Shown one piece after another: positions 13,120 through 25,809 of a stretch of 64,000 nucleotides of DNA. The notes below the pieces were generated by a model. That model made no database searches and was not told the DNA's origin. It saw only the letters and a program-made list of their open reading frames with translations. Made by a program: the position numbers and the translations under genes. Within the stretch, counting starts at the first letter, position 1; every line of letters begins with the position of its first letter. Location of the stretch: assembly GCA_013423325.1 (NCBI GenBank), contig BLJB01000126.1, positions 310,001-374,000 of the forward strand. The letters are read 5' to 3'. The DNA is from Usnea hakonensis (taxonomy: Eukaryota; Ascomycota; Lecanoromycetes; Lecanorales; Parmeliaceae).

Positions 13120-16100
13120 CTACACCGCCTCCCCACACCCCCCACACTCCAACCTCTGCCTCCCCACCCCCCCTCCAATCCTAACCTTAAAGCTCCCCCC
13201 CCTACACCTCCTACACATCAAATCCTCCCCCCTCTCTCCCCTCCCCCTCCCCCTCCCCCCATCACTATCCTCCTCCTCCTCCTCCTCGCTACTAAGTCTA
13301 CTAACCCTCGTATCCTCCTTCACCATCGGCGCGCCCAAAGCGGGGGCAGAAGCATGCGAATGGCCCTCGACGCTAGAGCGGTTACTGCTGCCTGCGGTGC
13401 TCGTGTTGGGAGAGTACATGTTGTTGTTGTTGTTGTGGTGAGTGGTGTTGGGGCGGAGGTGGGATGCGGTGGCGGCTTGGGCTTGGTAGACGGTTGGGTT
13501 CCAGAACATGAAGCTTTGTTCGCCGCGGAGCATGAGGGGGTCGGCGTCGTGGGAGGGTTTGGAGGCGAGGTTTGGGGGTGGGGTTTTGGGGTCGGGGACG
13601 GGGTCTTTGGACTCGTCGGAGGAGTGGTGGGGGCTGGGTTGCTGGGATTGTTGGGAGATGCTGGTGAAGGATGGGGTGGTGACGATGGTGTTTTGGCTTC
13701 CGTGGCGAGGGGCCTGCGTGGATCCTGCACCGAGCGATTTGCGTGGAGAGCTGCTTCTCTGGTGACTGAGACGGAAGTTGTCGAGGCTTCCGTTGTTGCT
13801 GGAGACTGATTGACGCCATGAGAGGATACGTTCGGACGAGGGATGGCCCATTTGGAGGGACTCTCGCCGTGAGGTTTTGCTGTTTTTCGTGGCTACCGAA
13901 TTCGTCCTGCCAAGCATCTTTGACAGTGCGCTGTCGTTGATCCGCAGCCGATTTTGGTAAGCGCAATCTTGGCGAAAGACTTTAATGTGGCCCAGGAAAT
14001 CGGCCGTGACGATGATGTTGCCGTCTGGATGGGCGCAGCGAGCCAGATAGGCCGGCGATTCTTCTGGTTTCGTGACTTTGGTGATGTCCGGTGTCATTGG
14101 AGCGGAAGGAATATGACTGTCAGCTTGCGGACTGCCATCTGTGGGAGCCATGGAGGATGCCTGCGATTGCGTACGACTGATCAATGTCACTGGTGGAGGA
14201 TTGCACAAGTCGTACAGAGGATCGCCAGATGCACTGAGAAGCTGCTTTGTCTTCGTAGGTGCCATGATCGCAGTAGTGACAATCGCCGAATGAGCTTCAA
14301 AGGTCTCGAGCGGCCGCTTGTCCCGTTCAATTTCTGGCTGTCTCGTAGACCATATATACGCCTTGCGATCTTCACTGCCACATATTATAAACTGAGCGTC
14401 ATCGCTGAACGAAGCATGTATTTGACTGCATGAGTTCTCGTTGCCTTTAAGCTTAAGCTCTAGTCCCTTGTCTCTAAGATTATAAACCCGTACCCGAGAG
14501 TCATTGCTGGTAATCAGAAGCTTGACTTCTCCGTTTGGATCTTCAGGTGGGTAATTGATGGCTTGGATACCGGTCACCTTGCTTCCCTTGGCATTTTTGC
14601 CGTGCGCTGAACGAACGTGAATCTGTGTCTGATATCTTAAGCCTTCTGTTTCATAGAAGAGACACAATCCATTCAAGCAGCCTGCGATTACCGTCTTGCC
14701 GTCTGGGGCAAATGCAACCGCAGTGATGAGGTCGGGCGTCTGACTCCAGTATGCGACACTTTTGTCTGGTATGCTCCACAAGCGAAGCTTCGAATCTAAT
14801 GATCCTGCAAGGAAGAATCGGTCGTCGCGGGGATGAAACTGTATTGATGTGACAAAGTCACTATGCTTGAAACAGCATAGACATTCCGCTCTGCTAACAT
14901 GCCAAAGCCGTACTGTTTTGTCCATCGAGGAAGAAAGAAGAAAGTTGTTCTATCGGCTGTCAGTCCTCTGCTGCTTCTCCTTTCGTGCGAACATACTTTA
15001 CTCCAACTCAGGTCCAAAATGCTTGCGGTGTGACCTCCATACTCCTGCACCGTCTTGGTTTTGAAAATTGGTGCATTTAGCCGGACACTTTCGCCCGTTC
15101 TCGCCGCATTGTCTTCTTCTTTCTCATGCGCTTGTCGCTCTTCTTTCGTGGACAACACTGCCCAGACCCTGACAAGGTAGTCTTTCCCACCTGCTGCCAG
15201 GTGTCTGCCATCCTTTGAAAACTCCATTGCCCATATCGCGTTACCATCCTTGTCACCATGTTTGTACGTCCCGTTCTTAACCAGTCTACCGCCAGACTGT
15301 GCGATCTCCACGCCAGATCTTCCCCTCAGTTCTTGCGCGAGGAAGAGCCTTTGGAAGTCCTTCTCTTTCTTCCCCTGTGCTCGTACCTTGATGTATTTGG
15401 GAGGTGGCGGGAACTGAGGTATGTAGCCAATTGGTTGTGAGAATATTTCCGCGTCCATTCCTTCGTTTCTTTTGTCGCCTGCTTCAGATTCATTATCTTT
15501 GATCTCGGGCAAAACATCTTTCTTTTTCGGTGCAAAGCGGCTGAAGAATGAGACTCGATTTCTGATTGAGAGACATGAGTCAGCGTTGTACGATTTGAGT
15601 TCAGCGGAGTAAGCCACCGATTGGGTAATCAAAATGCCAATGCTGACAGTGGGATCGGATAATTACCTCTTGTCTCTTGAAGTAGGACCTACGCTATCAG
15701 TACGTACAGCAGTTGACTCTGAAGACGACTGGGCTGTCGCGACTGACGCGCCTGTTTCACTTTCACCATTGTCTTCGTCAGCGGCGCCTGAGCGCACCTT
15801 CAAAGGGAGCGAATTCGGAGTATTTGATCGGTTGAGTATGTGCTACAAAGCGTCTCAGGGCAATCCAATCACTACAACAAGGCATTCTGAGACGTACGTG
15901 TGATAGAGGATCAATTGCTTGCGAATCTCTCCGTTCCTCCGACACTGAAGACCTGATTGCAGCATTCGCTTGACTGCCTGAAAGGGACTGCATGAACTTG
16001 CTTGGATAGCTTTTGGTGGCAGGCAGCTGTCGTACTGGGATGGGACTGTTAGCGGCTCCGTAAGAAGATTTGTTGTTTGTGGCTGAACATTGTTGCTGAA

Positions 16101-16277
16101 CCCAAGCAGCTGTGATGGTGTCTCACCTTCCGCGCTCTCGGGTAGAATTATGCGCCCATTTGCTGTACCGTTGGTCGCATCTTTCAATGGCTGATTGGCG
16201 GGTGGCTCCATCTTGGAACCTGCGTCTCGCGACTGTGTCGCAGCTCTCACTCTGATCTGCGGCAGCACCTCCGCCAT
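13120..16277 (-). CDS. DGR2/WDR44-like WD40 repeat protein
   Basis: Exons (minus) 16277..16127, 16034..15898, 15797..15667, 15561..14997 and 14949..13120; all five junctions keep frame, giving 937 residues. After a low-complexity N-terminus come SFFSRFAPKKK, then the family block GMDAEIFSQPIGYIPQFPPP with KYIKVRAQGKKEKDFQ, then WD40 units (from AMEFSKDGRHLAAGGKD through SMDKTVRLWHV and SLDSKLRLWSI to GSEDRKAYIWS). The second half is Ser/Pro/Asn-rich with a Glu run. The last 31 residues hold two CxxC pairs (about C907/C910 and C930/C933), a possible zinc ribbon. The yeast relatives DGR2 and YMR102C are poorly characterised; the animal relative WDR44 binds Rab11, so a trafficking scaffold is a reasonable but unproven idea. 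An in-frame open stretch continues above 16277, so a longer N-terminus is possible. Confidence 0.85.
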
Positions 16278-18212
16278 TGCCGCTGGGCTTCGGCTTTCAT
16301 TGGAAATGGACGATATTCCACTGATGTCCAATTGAACTGGACTCACACAGTGCAGTGTTCCGGTACAAAGTCGTCAAGGATACGGTGGGTTGAGTATTGA
16401 TTGTGCGGTGAAAGAATGCTAGGAGGGATTTGATGTCAGGGTTCGAAGCTGACATGACCGTTATTGATACATGCAGCCCTAGCCGCAATTGTGTTTGGGG
16501 TGTGTATAATTCCTACCTTATAATTTTTATGCAAACTCTATGAGTTCGGAATTTCCCCGTCTTTCATCATCCTTTTCCCAGGCTCCCAACTATGGATTGT
16601 GGCGTGATGTTGGATGATTTGGGAAGCGGGCCGAGGCAATTGGGAGCTCGCTGACCATCAAGGCTGCATCATGTGGAGGTATCACGTATATAAATCTTTC
16701 GGTAATCCCGACTGTCTGGAGTACCCCCGATTTATACATCAACACATGTACCATTGACCAAACTTTGACTGGTCATACAGCTTTACCCGGCGATTTATTC
16801 AAAGCTTAAAGGTCCATGTTTTACGAGCAGACATGATGCCAAGATTTATATTGATCCCAGACGTTGTCTTCCTCTCTACTCACTGCTAGTAAAAGGATGA
16901 TGGCGACAATCATATTAACATGGAATGAGGGGCATGTATTGATGACCTGAAGACGGGGATGAAAATACGTACCCACTCTACTTCTCTATAAAGTACATAC
17001 CAGTTATTATTATTATTATTGATGCTGAGGATGAGGATGACGATGATGATGCTTACACTATTATTAATCCTGTTGTGATCCTATGAACCCTTGACACGGA
17101 CGCTTAGACGATCGACAGTGCATCAACTAGGTAAGTTAAGGTACGTACTTAAGTTGGTGTCTGAGGCCTATTTGCGCCAGGCAAAAGTCAAAACATCTCG
17201 TGATAAAAGCTGACTGGTTCAAGATGCTTCCTACAATAAACTATTCAGCTTGCAGTTTAGTTTAGGCGGAAGCTGTGCTCATCGCCTCGCTCGCCTCAAA
17301 AAACTAGTCAAGTACACCGAGGTACTCTACCTATGATCCAACTGCGAAACGGCCTGTGCGTTCGTCTTTCTACACCCTGGAGAACCCGGATACCGTTTCC
17401 AACCTTCCCTGGTACTTCCCTTTTGCTTTGGTCCCATATCATACAGTACTTTATTACCTAGTCTTGCAGAATTGCAGGTCCCTGAATGTCTCAAAGATTC
17501 TCGCTAGCTACCTACCTATCTTTGTACACTCTAGGATCAAACAGAAACATCTACCCCGTGTCTTACCCAGCGCGTCGTTGGAGATCTTGTCAGATCAATA
17601 ATGTCTTGCGGAAATACACTAGATGCAACCCATATGATTTGCCGAAGGATCTGCATTTTTGACGTGCGGAGCAAAGAGCACTATACATGTCATAGGCTGA
17701 CTCTCTCCGGACTCGGTGCCCCATCAGGAGATTACTCTATCTCCTTTGCATGTGCAAAGTCCGCCGTGATTCGTCCTCGGCCAACAAGAAATCCAAATTG
17801 CCTTCATCGACGTTGGGCTCCAATTTGTTGAATGCGTCGTAGCAGCTATGCACGCTCGTACCTCGTATTTCCAAGTGCATCTTTAGCCTCGAGTCTAGAC
17901 GACAATCTAGGAGAAAATCTACAAGCGTCGCCGCGCGCCCTAGTTGATGTTCCATCGGTAGCGACCCTATTTGCTGGGCGTCAGCCTCTTTACCAGGTTC
18001 TCCGCATATTTGATGAGCCAAGGTTTGCTTCTCGCCAAATATTCTCCATCTCCATGAATTCGTCTAGTGAGCGTTGAAATGGTAAGACCGCCTAACAATG
18101 TACATTAGTCTCTACATGCCCGCATTGCTCTCCGTCCCCTTCTTCCAAAGAGCTCCAGCGTTGTCGTTGCAACGACTCGACTAAATGACTTTGACTGCCA
18201 TTTGGACTTGCA
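16278..18212. other. Intergenic, no supported gene
   Basis: About 1.9 kb. Contains a TTA/GAT microsatellite at about 17003-17051 and a short palindromic cluster at 17129-17155 made of GGTAAGTTAAGGTAC-like words. Open frames at 16297-16488 (minus) and 17356-18077 (plus) lack recognisable content. Confidence 0.45.
17003..17051. repeat. TTA then GAT/GAG trinucleotide microsatellite
   Basis: A run of TTA units passes directly into GAT, GAG and GAC units in intergenic DNA. Confidence 0.85.
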
Positions 18213-19104
18213 ATGCTTTTTGAACGACAAAGTGATGGTCATCTTCAAGCCAGCAGAAACCCTCAGCTCGAGCCACCTTTGCACGCATTACATCCGGCCA
18301 GCTCCTGGCAGCCTCCTCTCCGAAAGTTTTCCCCTACCTCACTTCAACCAACAGAGCTAGTGGCACGGAGGTTATTGAAGAGATCTCGACCGCAGGAAGA
18401 GATAGATCGGTTTGGAGAAAGTGTTTCCCGGAAGAAAAGGAGACTGCAGCGTGAACTCGTGACTTCGAGGCTAAGCAGACCATACGCGACGCCAGCGACA
18501 CACATTTCTCGAGGGGCATGGCGCCTGGGTGTCTGGGCCAGGCAAAGGTCATCAGGGGGCCTTCTCCTTCGGAAAGCTGCAATACTGAACTCGATTGCAA
18601 GGAAGACAAAGACAGGATCAGAGGACATAAAGGAAACAGGAGGGCATGAAGTAAAAGTGGCACCCATGTACGGCACATCCTAGCTGCATGGTCTTGCTTT
18701 TGGCTAACAAGAGTAGATTGCAATCACATCGTTCACATGATCCGCCAGCACGAACGCAATTGAAGCCGCCGTCAATCTTTACTTCGTCTGACTATGATGC
18801 TTTCGATTATGAGGAGAATGAACCCTTCGATGACGAAGAACACGATGACGACGACTTGAGCGATAATCAGTCTGTGTACAGCGACTTCCGCATGCTGGGG
18901 TGCTCGGATTCGGATGAGGAATTTGATGATGCTTCCTATTCATTTGACTCCCTCGACACCAGCTATCATCTCGGAATTGACCACGGTGAAAAGGCAATTC
19001 ATCTCGTCGTGGAGAACGAAAGTCAGAAAGAAGTGTCAATTGCACCTGGGACATCTAGGACCTTACCTTCTTCGATATCACATCTCGTCCCGCTTGGAGT
19101 TTGA
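18213..19104 (+). CDS. Conserved fungal protein of unknown function
   Basis: Two exons, 18213..18667 and 18714..19104, joined by a 46-bp intron with GTACGG donor; the chosen acceptor (phase 2) keeps the frame and gives 281 residues. The middle carries a very basic block, EEIDRFGESVSRKKRRLQRE followed by LVTSRLSRPYATPATHI, and then VWARQR and LRKAAILNSIARK; I recall similar blocks in uncharacterised proteins across ascomycetes. The C-terminal third is very acidic (DYEENEPFDDEEHDDDD). The basic-then-acidic design suggests a nuclear protein with a partner-binding tail, but this is inference. It converges on the OHCU decarboxylase gene with only 161 bp between the stops. Confidence 0.72.
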
Positions 19105-19265
19105 ATACACCGAGATAATGACGTTATGGCAAAAAGACATATGGTGTCCTTATTGGTCTGGGTCGTGGGATTACATTTGGCTACTTGCTCTGAGGTCGTT
19201 CGCGTCGGAACGTTAGTCTGACTCTAGAAGAGATGTAGCTCTCATGTAGCCTTCCTTTCGATCTA

Positions 19266-19903
19266 TCAAGAAGCTAGTTTGCGCGCTCGGTCCGCGGCGA
19301 TTTCACACATTGCCTGTATGGAGTACTCAGCGACGACTGACAGTCTTGGCGGATTGGCTCAAACCTTGATCGCATGAGCCCGCTCAAGGGTGATGTCATT
19401 TCGATCAATTCGAGCCTGCATGTCTTCCAATATTGCTGCACGATTTCTTCCATTTACGAAAACGCTGTGACAAAATAAGATCATGGTCTCTGCGTCGTTC
19501 ATTCAACTTACACGTATCTCAGACCTGGAAATGTCTGCTCGTACAAGGAATTTAGTTCGGATAGCTTATCCTGCCCTGATCCAGCGTCCGATGCCAGTTG
19601 TGCCTGTTCCGCCTTGCTCTGTGAGCTGTCTATTTTTTTCTCACCCAGTCTTGGATGGGCTTTCAGTATGCTTTCCAGCCATTTCGAGTCGCTCGTAGAG
19701 GACGACTCAGCAAGGTGTGTGAGCTGCACTTCGATGCTAGCGACCAAGTCATCGTAGGAGGAGAATGATTGATCCCGGAGGAGGTCGATAGAGAGGGTGT
19801 GAAGCGGTACGCAGGGCTCGAAGAGATGGTCCAGTATCGTCGCAAGTTCGGCCGTTGGAAGGGAAGAGAGCACCGTGAGGGGTGGAAGCCTGTATGCAGC
19901 CAT
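19266..19903 (-). CDS. OHCU decarboxylase (urate degradation)
   Basis: Converts 2-oxo-4-hydroxy-4-carboxy-5-ureidoimidazoline to S-allantoin, the third step from urate, normally peroxisomal or cytosolic. Exons (minus) 19903..19512, 19464..19365 and 19313..19266, introns 47 and 51 bp, 179 residues, the family's usual size. Family marks: LPPLTVLSSLP at the start, LEPCVP-type helix 1, LKAHPRLGEKK containing the catalytic His of the HPxxG motif, LNSLYEQTFPGLRYV, VFVNGRNRAAILEDM and a C-terminal AMCEIAADRARKLAS. No clear SKL-type PTS1: the protein ends in LAS. This makes purine use as nitrogen source likely, although no other urate genes are in the window. Confidence 0.92.
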
Positions 19904-20857
19904 TACTGATCAATCACTGATGCTTTCCTTAACAACGGTAAAATATGACTGTATCATATCTATCGTTTGCAAGAGAGGGATGATTCTCAGGCCAGACCGA
20001 CGGTCCTAAGCGAGGACTGGGACTTTCTTGGCAGCCCTATACTAGATTCGAATTAGCGTAGAAATCTCTAAATCTTGAATGAATATAACGATTCTTGAAG
20101 ATATTCTCTAAAATCGTACTTTAAAGAGATAAACAATAACGATATTTTTACTACATATTAAAGGCTCTTTTTTACGGATTTCCTGCATAAGGCTCCATGA
20201 AGCCCCATAGGGCTTAGCGCCTTGGCACTTGCGGGCCTCATGAGGAGGATTCTTCCTGTAGATACTCTTTTTTCCATATACATTATTATTACCACACATA
20301 GACTATGACCATATCATATTCCATTCCGTGACAAGTGTCAGTGTTCGGTTGAGATATTTCAATTCTCCAATCTGAGATTGTAGCAATCGATAGCGCTTGG
20401 TGCTAAGCCGGATCAATGGCGGGTATGCAGGTACTTTAGAGTAAAGTACTCGGTACGAGTTCCAAGCTCCTCCCAACCATGTCAAGCATAGCAATAACCG
20501 ACGCGATAGGAAAAGAGGGTGACTGTATCTTTTTTGAAATGTTGAGGAGCAAGCAGTCCAATTACCCTTTAGAGTATTCGCCCTTGATATCTGGATAATA
20601 AAAATATTAATAATAATGATGTTGTAGCCCTAAAACAATGGGGACCCTCCACGAGCCCTGGAGCGTGTAAAAACGGTGCCCCGCAGCGTTTTGCCGTAGA
20701 GGTGGTTTTAGCCGGGCCCCTGAAACATTTGATCCCTCTAGCACTGAACTTTAGCCAAGAGCTTTTTTTTCTTTATCTTATTGGCGACACAACGTCCACC
20801 GGGTGACTTACAGAAGCAGGGCAGCAAGCAGCCCAGTAGAGTCCATGAAGAGGGATA
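19904..20857. other. AT-rich intergenic patch, possible transposon relic
   Basis: No gene. 20050-20300 is markedly AT-rich with a GC-richer core at 20180-20240, a texture seen in decayed repeats of fungi, but I find no inverted ends or coding remnant. 20430-20457 holds a palindromic GTACTTTAGAGTAAAGTAC element. Confidence 0.35.
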
Positions 20858-23800
20858 ATGTCACTCAATGGCTTGGAAGCCCCCGAGGTCAATGACGCCT
20901 ATCAAGCTGCCCTGGGCGAAGGCGGAGGATGGTCTGTCCTCCTGAAAACCCCCCCAAGACAACGAGTTCGCGGCTAATAAGGTTTTCTGTAGGTTCCTGC
21001 TCAACTATACAAGTCGAGATGAGGTGGGCTTGTTAGCAAAAGGGAACGGCGGTCTCGCGGAACTGGAAGAGGTTGTCAGTCGCTATGAAGAACAGTCGCC
21101 CTTGTATGGATTCATACAATATCGAAGGAGGAAGGTGGTACTGAAGTACATACCGGAAGGAACATCACGATTGCTGCAAGGTGAACTTCTATTATCACCT
21201 AGCATAATTTTATCGTGAGACAGTAGTGCTAACATGAGGTTAGCTCGTGTAACCGTTCAGTTTCAAGCTGTCGAGGAGAAGCTATACCCTCATGATACAA
21301 CATTCGCCTTCACCCAATCTGCGGATCTGAGAGACTCCGCTCTCGCCTCATCATGTTCGCTTCATACAGCCACTGCGTCAGTCAAATCTTCGAGTGATTC
21401 TCTCCCACAAAGAGGTCTGGCAGAAATAGCGGAGGATGCATCAGAATCTCGAATTGACGCTGCTGGGAGTGGAGTGGTGGTTGGTGGTACTACAAGAGAG
21501 ACAGAACAATCTCCAGGTGCAGAGCGCAGTCAACCTCGGCCTGAGAAAGTGAATGATTCAACTAGCGCGGAGGTTTCCCATCGCAGATCGACGTCGTCTA
21601 CAACACAAAGCTTTTCGCGTCCACGTACCACAAGCAATACAGACAAGCCGCTCCCTCCACCACCCGAGGACCACATTGGCGAGGACACAAATCTCGGCAC
21701 TACCCTCGACACTCTTGGTTACAGCACGAGGCCTAGCATGGATGGACGGTTTTCATCAGGTTCGACGCGGCCAAGCACGAAAGATCTATATGACGCGTAC
21801 GGGTACAAGATAAAGGCGAGAATGGGACCACGACCTTCTACTGACTCTGTTGGAGCACCACAAAGTCTAATGTCTCGGGCCGATGAACTTCGACCAGTGT
21901 CAACACTGCCTGCAGGCCTCCGCATGCCATCACGCAAAGCGGTTCCCGCCAGAGCGGCTTCTCGACAAGTTCGGACAGATTCTCCATCTCGAACCAGTTC
22001 TCCAGTCATACCATGTTCGCCAGCTCAGGACAGCTCCCCCAAGAAGAGGACGGTGGAAAAGGCTCCTAACGCGTCTGTAGCGCCAATCCATATACTCGAT
22101 CAGAATCTCTCTAAGCCAAATCATGGATTGAAGACCACGATATCACCGAAAATTCCTGAGCCGAGATCACCAAAGATGACGCCTGAGAAGCAAAGGCTGA
22201 TGAAAGCTCTACAACTGCGACAGAAGCAAATGGCAGCGCGGAATACGGTCAATGGCCTCGGAATCAAGAGCGTGTCTGAGGGCCCAGGATTCGCTAAATC
22301 GGATATTGACGATAGCATCCTCAACGCTGTAATCGATGCATCTAATCCAGCAGAGGGGCCTGAACTTGTCCAGATTACGATTAAAGATATTGCCAAAGAA
22401 GACTCTCGTCATCTTGAAGGCTCACCAATATCAATGCCAGAAACAGTCGAAGAGTCGTCAACAAATGCTTCATCTCTCATGGATGAGGAAGAAGTCACGG
22501 CGCAAAAGCGACAAGAGACTCATCCAACCTCGGGATCCACAGTATCAGAAAACCAAGATCCGATAATTGAGGATTGGGCTGATGACTATCACTCAGAATC
22601 TAATGGCAGCCAGGCGGTAGCACCAGAGGAGGCCAGAAGGGCCATGAGGACTGCGTCAGTGGAGAGCCTCAAAGATCCAAGCCAGTCTCCTGCGCGTATA
22701 CGGTCCCAATCTTTGTTGGCAGACAATGCCACCACCGAGCAGACAACGGTTGCAAGGGTTTTACCGAAGTCCGAGCAATATGATCTGTCTACAGCGATCA
22801 GCGAAAAGCCTCTGAATGAGGTGGATCGTGTAGCCGAGGAGGAAGTCCATTGGGACAAGCAGCCCTTGCCAAGTCTACTTCTGGAAGGCCACGCGGGAAA
22901 ATCTCAATCCGCAGCTAAATATGGGCCTCCTATAATCGATCGAAAATTTGATTCTACGCCAGAGGTCAATAAAGATACAGAGGTACAGCAAAGTGAACCG
23001 TTTGAAGTGACGGAGAGGGCAGCCTACACAGGAAGACCATCAGCGAGGGAAGAACATCCACAAAAACAGCCTACGGGGGACGACGAAAGAGTCCAGGCTG
23101 CTCCTGCTACGGACGAATTTCCGCCAGTGTTACCAGATCAATCCCAAGAAGGTCACAGACAATTATTTGAGCGCCCAGCACGGAACCCTGACAACTTCGT
23201 ATCCAGAGAAGCCCAGAACAACATTGTCAAGCCCTTACTTGTAAGGAGATCTTCTTCCTCGAAATCCATCATTGTTCCTTTGGATGATGTCAACGCGCAT
23301 GAAATCCCACTGCCGCCTATTGATGAGGATGAAAAAACCAGTCTCAGTCCCCAACGAGCATTGTTCCGAGAGCAAGCTGCTGAAGATCATCCTCCTGTTA
23401 ATGATAGCGAGTCGAAAGCAGTGAATGTACAAGCTCAGTCACCGTCTCCAGGTAGCGACCGACTGATTGCACAATCTACCACCTCGAACTCTATGGACGA
23501 GCGGCAGACAGAGACGCAAGTCTGGAAGCAAGAGGCGGTCAATCCCATAAAACGAGTATCTAGCCCAGATCAATCGGACGAACACTTTCTCTTGGATGAC
23601 TCTTTCATGGAGGAGCTCAAAAGTGCTACAGTCCAGGAAGCCAAACCCGTCTCCGTTTCGAAATCTCCTATCAAGCCCGTATTCTCAAGATCGGAAAGCG
23701 AGCAAAGACAGAACGCAGCTGTCAGGGATTCTCGTAGCGTGTCAACGCCTGTGGGTCGTTCCGCTAAGGACGAAGAAGTCTTCTGTTCGCCGCGGCTGCC

Positions 23801-25208
23801 GACGACGCCTCAATCGACTTCTAGATCGTTCTCGGTGCAACATGCTCCCCGTCCTGATTCGCAACAACCACAGGTACTAGTGTCCAAAAAGATTGGCGTG
23901 TCATCAAGTATCTCGCAACGAATAAAAGCACTTGAGCAACTTTCAAGTCGCCCCACAAGCCCTGTATCGCCCAACTCAGCCTCTAATGCATCTGGTTTTC
24001 CTGGGTTGCGCAAGACTTCACTGCGAACTCCTTCAGGTGCTTCGGACTATAGTAAGAGCAACCTCAAAAGTCACCCCGGTGCAGCATATCCGTCTCCTTC
24101 ACAATCTCCAGAACCGGTCAAATCGAAATTTGTCAACCAATCGAATACAGCTGCTGCCTCGCATCCTCCCGAATCAGTGAAAACCATAGTCTCTCTTGAC
24201 AAAAGGGACCAATTGCCGGCCAACCCATTCAACCAGTCTGAGCCACGTCACTTGAATCTTCACGAAGGCCCCCTCCAATACAAACGCGAAAAGAGTCCAC
24301 CACCACCAGAGCCTAAAGCAATAGGACAGATGGGGCCTCCTCCGCTTTCTCCTCTGAAGCCGCCGAGGCCTAGGTTTGGCCGCTACGCCTCAACGCGCTC
24401 TGGGTCTTCTTCGAGCAACGAGCAGAAGCTTGAGCCTTCCCCAAACACACGACGAGAGTCCTTCGCCAGTATCCGTTCCAAGTCGAGTCGTGCAGGGAGC
24501 GAAGTCGAATTACCACATACTCTTAGCGATTCTTCTCTTAGCGGTGTAGCCAGTCTGGACGGTACTCAAGATGAGAAGAAAGACTCGAGGCGAAGTCGAC
24601 TGTTGAAGCGCATGTCGAGCATTTCAACCATGTCTCGGAGAAGCATTGCCCACGCTCTTAGTCCCAGTCCCAAGCAAGCTCCTATCATTGAGCGTCAGGA
24701 GCCTGTCCAAGAGGGACCTTCTGCCTCAGTGGATGTTGGAGATGTGAACGTTCAGTTCCCTGACACTTTGGTAAGCCCAGCTTCCAGCCTCTTACTCACT
24801 TCCGCTAAGATATTTCCTAGCTTTGGAAGAGACGACACATGGTTATTGATTCGCAAGGCACCTTAGTCCTTTCAGCATCTAAATCAGATAATGTGAGCGG
24901 CACCTCCATCATACATTGGCAAAATTCTACTAACACCCATGGAAGAACTCAAAGGTCGTTACCAAACGATATCCTCTCTCCGAGTTTCTTCCGCCATACA
25001 TACCAGATCAAGACCGACAGGAATTACCCAACAGTGTTATCCTCGACTTCAAGGATGGCAGTGCATTACAATGCGCCTGTGAGCATCTCCAGGGGCAAGC
25101 TGAAGTATTGAAAGGTACGTATCTCCCAGCAGTACACTGCAAATCCGTGCTAACATAAATCGCCTCGTAGCTCTCAGGCGCGCACATTCTACACACCTAT
25201 CGCAATAG
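20858..25208 (+). CDS. Large ADF-H domain protein with C-terminal PH-like segment
   Basis: Six exons (20858..20931, 20993..21180, 21244..24770, 24821..24892, 24946..25114, 25171..25208), 1355 residues. Residues 1-140 form an ADF/cofilin-homology domain: MSLNGLEAPEVNDAYQAAL, then GWFLLNYTSRDEVGLLAKG, SPLYGFIQYRR and ARVTVQFQAVEEKLYPHDTT. The centre (about 1100 residues) is Ser/Pro/Glu-rich and presumably disordered, with many PPPP and SP sites. The end (from DVGDVNVQFPDTL) has LWKRRHMVID, FKDGSALQCACE and ALRRAHSTHL, resembling a pleckstrin-homology fold. Fungal proteins with this N- and C-terminal pairing are predicted cortical actin regulators; binding to actin is inferred from the domain. 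The last four introns all sit in the terminal domain. No truncation is seen. Confidence 0.88.
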
Positions 25209-25809
25209 TAAAATTACCTATATACCCCACTTTTATTGTGTTCTCAATGGATGTATTTTGCAAACCTCGGAAGCTCGATCTTCGACGGCAAGCAACATAA
25301 GCTCGGATGACTGTACGTATTTGGTAGTTGTTAACGGTATGGGGAAAACACTTCGTTGTATATCTTCCAGGATAGCATTTGCAATCATGGCAGAGCGAGG
25401 TGGTTAGGATTCGTCGTAGCTTTCTGCAGATAGTGTTTTACTTCCTGATTATATTTATGAGGGATACAAACCAATGACGATATATTTACTTGCAGCGAAG
25501 CGCCTTTTACAGACCTTTAGATCTGGCCTAATTCGTCGTGAAATGATGCTTATTATTCGACGAGTTGAACGAGTAAACCCAGGGAGATGGTGATGTGCAG
25601 CGCTTTTTTGATTCGCTGGCTACCTATCCTATGTACGCTCTTCCTCTTTCCAACCAGCCACTACCGTATATCATGCCCAACGCCAGCAAATGTCATGCAT
25701 GTATGCAAAAGAGAAAAAACAAACTTGTCAAAACGGGTGATGAGTGAAGGGTAAATGTACACTTTGTACACAAAAAGACAAACAAGATGCTTCGCCAAAA
25801 ATGCACGTT
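25209..25809. other. Intergenic, convergent 3' ends
   Basis: 600 bp between the stop of the ADF-H gene and the stop of RNR2. Nothing recognisable except AT-rich sequence suitable for 3' UTRs. Confidence 0.5.

Noticed and set aside
13354..13809. Plus-strand Gly/Val-rich frame opposite the WD40 gene
   Set aside because: Composition is that of the reverse of a Ser/Pro/Asn-rich coding region; no support.
20050..20300. AT-rich patch as a named transposon
   Set aside because: No terminal repeats, target duplication or coding remnant found by eye.
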